Assembly: GCA_041395625.1 (NCBI GenBank)
Contig: JAWLAE010000003.1
Coordinates: 124,001-188,000 of the forward strand
From: CADEED01 sp041395625
GTDB taxonomy: Bacteria > Pseudomonadota > Gammaproteobacteria > Steroidobacterales > Steroidobacteraceae
Direction: 5' to 3'
DNA length: 64,000 bases
Shown here: one piece after another, positions 61,514 through 64,000 of the stretch
How the letters are laid out: each line of letters starts with the position of its first letter
Position numbering within the stretch: the stretch's first letter is position 1
Program-made: the position numbers and the translations under genes
Notes under the pieces: model-generated
The model's input: the letters and a program-made list of their open reading frames with translations, nothing else
Database searches by the model: none
Told to the model about the DNA's origin: nothing

Positions 61514-64000
61514 CAGGCTGTCTCCGCCAGCGGCTGCCAGGTGTCGACGCCAGTCCACTTCTCGATCTGGATCAGCGTGGTGTTGGGCCGGATGCCGTGC
61601 GTCTTCTTCGCGATCGCCTTGCTCGGGTTCAGCATGTTGATGCACCCGCCCAGATCCGTCGACTTGCCGGGCTCACCAACCGGCCGGTATTCAGCGGACG
61701 CCGTCGAGGCCGACACGACGCCTGGGCGCAGTCTATCGGTCACCTGTGCCGCGCAGACCACCGAGCCGCGATGATTGAACAGGCGGATCAGGTCGTCATC
61801 CTCAATGCCACGCGCCGCAGCATCCTGGCGACTGATGCGCGCGACCAGGTAATAGTGCCCATCCTTGAAGACCCGATGCTCGCGGATATCGCGCAGGCTG
61901 CTGCCCTCATCGTCGCCCATCAAATGGAAGGGATAGCGCGAGTGCGGCGACAAGAGCTGCAGTGGGAACTCAGCCAGCTCCGGCTCGCGCTTGCCGTCCT
62001 CGTACACCGGCATGTAACTATTGAGCGGCGGGCGATCCGGATCGTCGATGCGCTTCAGGTTGGTCGCGACGAACTCGAACTTGCCTGACGGTGTCTGCAG
62101 GCCCTTGCCGTAGCCGGCGACGTAGTCCGACGGCAGCGGATAGGGCTCCGGCGTGTCCTTCTTGCGGCCTTCATAGAACCAGCGATTCGCGGTCGGCGCG
62201 CGCGCCGCTTCCGGATCCGCCGGCACGACGTAGTAGCCCTTCTTCAGGAACTGACGCCAGGTGATGTGCTTGGCCATGTCCGACGAATCGAACACGCGCT
62301 TGCACCAGTCATACTCCGAGGTGCCGCCCTCCGAGTACACCGACCCCAGGTCGAGCTTCTCGGCAATCGACAGGAAAATATCGTAGTCGGACTTCGACTC
62401 GCCCAAGGGCTGGATCGCCTTGTGCTGCAGGGCGATCACGCGATGATTGTTCATCGAGTACATGTGATGCACGTAGCCCGCCCCTACGTTGTACCACTCG
62501 CCGATGTCCCAACGCTCGAACACCGTGCAGGCCGGCAGGACGACATCCGCGAACGGCGTCTCGCCTTCCCACCAGACCGACTGGTTGACGACGAACTTCA
62601 GGCTCTCGTGTTGGTAGGCCTTGATCCAACGGTTCGACGCTCCCTGCGATCCGAGTGACGAGCTGCCGTACTTGTAGAGCATCTCGACCCGCACGTGCCC
62701 CGGCGATGGATAGCCGAACGGGAAGAACTGGCCTTGTATCGACGCCACGTCGGTGAGATAGCCCATCGCCTTGCCCTGTGTGATGGCCTCGGGGAACCAC
62801 ATACGCGGGATGGACTGGCGCACGGAGCTCATGGTCACGATATGCGGCATGCGTTGGTAGTTGTTAGCAGAATTGGCGCTGTATTGCAGGTCTCCCGAGA
62901 TGCTGCCCTCGCCGTAGCCCGGAAAGTAGAAATTGAAATCGAGCGGTGCGCCGAACTGCAGATTGCCGAAGTTGGAGCCCGGCCGGCCATAGCCCTGCAT
63001 GGCGCCCAGGATCGTCATCATCCGCGCCCACTGGATGCCCATCGGTCCACGACCGGCGCCGCCCAAGCCGACGCCCCAGCCGCCCGCACCCAGATAGGTC
63101 TTTTTCGTGCCCCATTCGCGTGCCAGGGCGCGCACGTCCCGCGCCGGTATACCGGTCTCTTTCTCCTGCCACTCCGGCGTCTTGGCGATGCCGTCGGACT
63201 CGCCGAGTATGTAGGCCTTCCAGTCGTCGAAACCGGTGGTGCGTTCGGCAATGAACTGCTTGTCGTACAGGCCCTCGGTGATCCACACATGGCACAGCGC
63301 CTGCGCGAACGCCGGATCGGTGCCCGGTTTCGGTGAGATCCACTTGCCGCCGAGATGCGCCGCGGTGTGGTTCATGTAGGGATCGATGTGCACCATCTTG
63401 ATCCCTAACTGCTTGGCCCACTCGCGCCGCTCGGTGCCGTCGAAACCGTAGGTCGCGTCCGGGTCACTGGACCAGAACACGATCAGCTCGGCTTCCTTGA
63501 GGCAATCCTCGACGGTGCCGTAGAACTCGGGGCAGCCGAGCCGCATGCTGTTGCCCCAGTGGTGCATCGCGCCCCAGAACCAGCCCTCCCAGCTATCCGG
63601 CGTATGCACCAGCTTGGTGACGCCAATCAGGTTCCAGAAGCGATTGAAGGCACTCAGGTAATGCCCGAGGTTGCCCCACTGATGATGCGAACCATTGGCG
63701 ACGCAGATCGCGCCGGGGCCGACCGCCTTGGCGCGCTTGATCTCTTTGACGACGATGTCGGTGGCCTCGTCCCAGCTGATGCGCACGAATTTCGACTTGC
63801 CACGATTCTGGATATTGCGCTCGCCGTCCGGGTCGAAGTCGACGCGCTTCATGGGGTAGTTGATGCGAGTCTTGGAATACACCATCGACTTCAAGCAGAT
63901 CGCGTGCGTCGCCACCGTCGTGCGGCGCAGTGGCTTGAAGGTCTTGCCGCGCGCGGTGATCTCCCATGACGCGGCGTCGTCGTCGTCGAAATCGATCGGC
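61513..64000 (-). CDS. Molybdopterin oxidoreductase large subunit, pyrogallol-transhydroxylase-like (5' end outside window)
   Basis: At least 828 residues; the frame stays open to the right edge, so the N-terminus is missing. DMSO-reductase-family enzyme. Diagnostic stretches include ASWEITARGKTFKPLRRTT, YPMKRVDFDPDGERN and NGSHHQWGNLG. TPDSWEGWFWGAMHHWG contains the Asp-Ser-Trp in which Ser would ligate molybdenum, as in transhydroxylase, followed by VFWSSDPDATYGFDG. A nucleotide-binding tail (FNHRGSVV) ends it. Transhydroxylases move hydroxyl groups on phenols without net redox change. The lack of an N-terminal 4Fe-4S site cannot be judged here. Some other phenol or hydrocarbon substrate is possible. 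Confidence 0.85.
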   Translation of the reverse strand, partial: PIDFDDDDAASWEITARGKTFKPLRRTTVATHAICLKSMVYSKTRINYPMKRVDFDPDGERNIQNRGKSKFVRISWDEATDIVVKEIKRAKAVGPGAICVANGSHHQWGNLGHYLSAFNRFWNLIGVTKLVHTPDSWEGWFWGAMHHWGNSMRLGCPEFYGTVEDCLKEAELIVFWSSDPDATYGFDGTERREWAKQLGIKMVHIDPYMNHTAAHLGGKWISPKPGTDPAFAQALCHVWITEGLYDKQFIAERTTGFDDWKAYILGESDGIAKTPEWQEKETGIPARDVRALAREWGTKKTYLGAGGWGVGLGGAGRGPMGIQWARMMTILGAMQGYGRPGSNFGNLQFGAPLDFNFYFPGYGEGSISGDLQYSANSANNYQRMPHIVTMSSVRQSIPRMWFPEAITQGKAMGYLTDVASIQGQFFPFGYPSPGHVRVEMLYKYGSSSLGSQGASNRWIKAYQHESLKFVVNQSVWWEGETPFADVVLPACTVFERWDIGEWYNVGAGYVHHMYSMNNHRVIALQHKAIQPLGESKSDYDIFLSIAEKLDLGSVYSEGGTSEYDWCKRVFDSSDMAKHITWRQFLKKGYYVVPADPEAARAPTANRWFYEGRKKDTPEPYPLPSDYVAGYGKGLQTPSGKFEFVATNLKRIDDPDRPPLNSYMPVYEDGKREPELAEFPLQLLSPHSRYPFHLMGDDEGSSLRDIREHRVFKDGHYYLVARISRQDAAARGIEDDDLIRLFNHRGSVVCAAQVTDRLRPGVVSASTASAEYRPVGEPGKSTDLGGCINMLNPSKAIAKKTHGIRPNTTLIQIEKWTGVDTWQPLAETA

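Noticed and set aside
1..64000. CRISPR arrays, rRNA operons, insertion sequences or prophage genes
   Set aside because: No regularly spaced repeats, rRNA sequence, transposase, integrase or phage structural genes were seen on either strand.

Overview
The window is GC-rich (roughly 63-65% by eye) and carries the gene order of a gammaproteobacterial chromosome: asmA-mutY-yggX, xthA/pyrE, dut-coaBC divergent from radC-rpmB-rpmG-mutM, coaD-rsmD near ftsY, plus ampG, trmB and a Uup-type ABC-F protein. Two-component and ECF signalling, exported lipoproteins and Tat-like proteins, and a pyrogallol-transhydroxylase-like molybdoenzyme suggest a free-living soil or water species, perhaps of the Steroidobacterales/Nevskiales/Xanthomonadales type. 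The lineage is inferred, not shown.

Layout. 1-10 kb: tRNA-Phe, a glycine-rich RRM protein, yggX-mutY-asmA (asmA cut short at mutY), an ECF sigma/anti-sigma/DUF4097 lipoprotein operon, and a response regulator behind an eight-PAS histidine kinase. 10-18 kb: an NNMT-type methyltransferase, a cysteine-synthase-like enzyme, a membrane protein, uup, an ABC exporter half and a RhlE-type helicase. 18-26 kb: mostly exported proteins, including a Tat-like MDR oxidoreductase, a methyltransferase-fold lipoprotein, an alpha/beta hydrolase, DUF1838, a CpeT-like protein and an M19 dipeptidase homologue missing metal ligands. 26-29 kb: an ATPase, three tandem small membrane paralogues and decayed coding DNA ending at tRNA-Gly(CCC). 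29-36 kb: nucleosidase-trmB, hipBA, PH-domain, DedA, MarC, DUF6763, Rieske and AmpG.

36-50 kb is the housekeeping core: xthA, pyrE, dut, coaBC, radC, rpmB, rpmG (too short for simple ORF calling), mutM, alkA, ggt, coaD, rsmD, a large extracellular lipase, ftsY, DUF2189 and DUF2784. Several repair genes are present: mutY, mutM, alkA, xthA and radC, plus the dUTPase that keeps uracil out of DNA.

50.7-60.5 kb is an accessory segment fused to the end of the DUF2784 gene. It starts with a headless Rhs C-terminus carrying a glycine-zipper tip. Then come a tandemly duplicated unit of a four-helix membrane gene plus a tiny Gly/Ala-rich ORF (second membrane gene broken by one TGA) and another membrane protein. 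A second block holds a TIGR02999-type sigma factor with a transmembrane Ser/Thr kinase, two secreted proteins and a toxin-antitoxin cluster (vapBC, a VapC C-terminal remnant, an orphan RHH antitoxin). Imperfect copies of the last ~48 bp of the DUF2784 gene occur at 50.67, 54.46 and 60.31 kb and bracket these blocks. This is the most novel part of the window. 60.6-64 kb holds the two subunits of the molybdoenzyme; the large subunit runs off the right edge.
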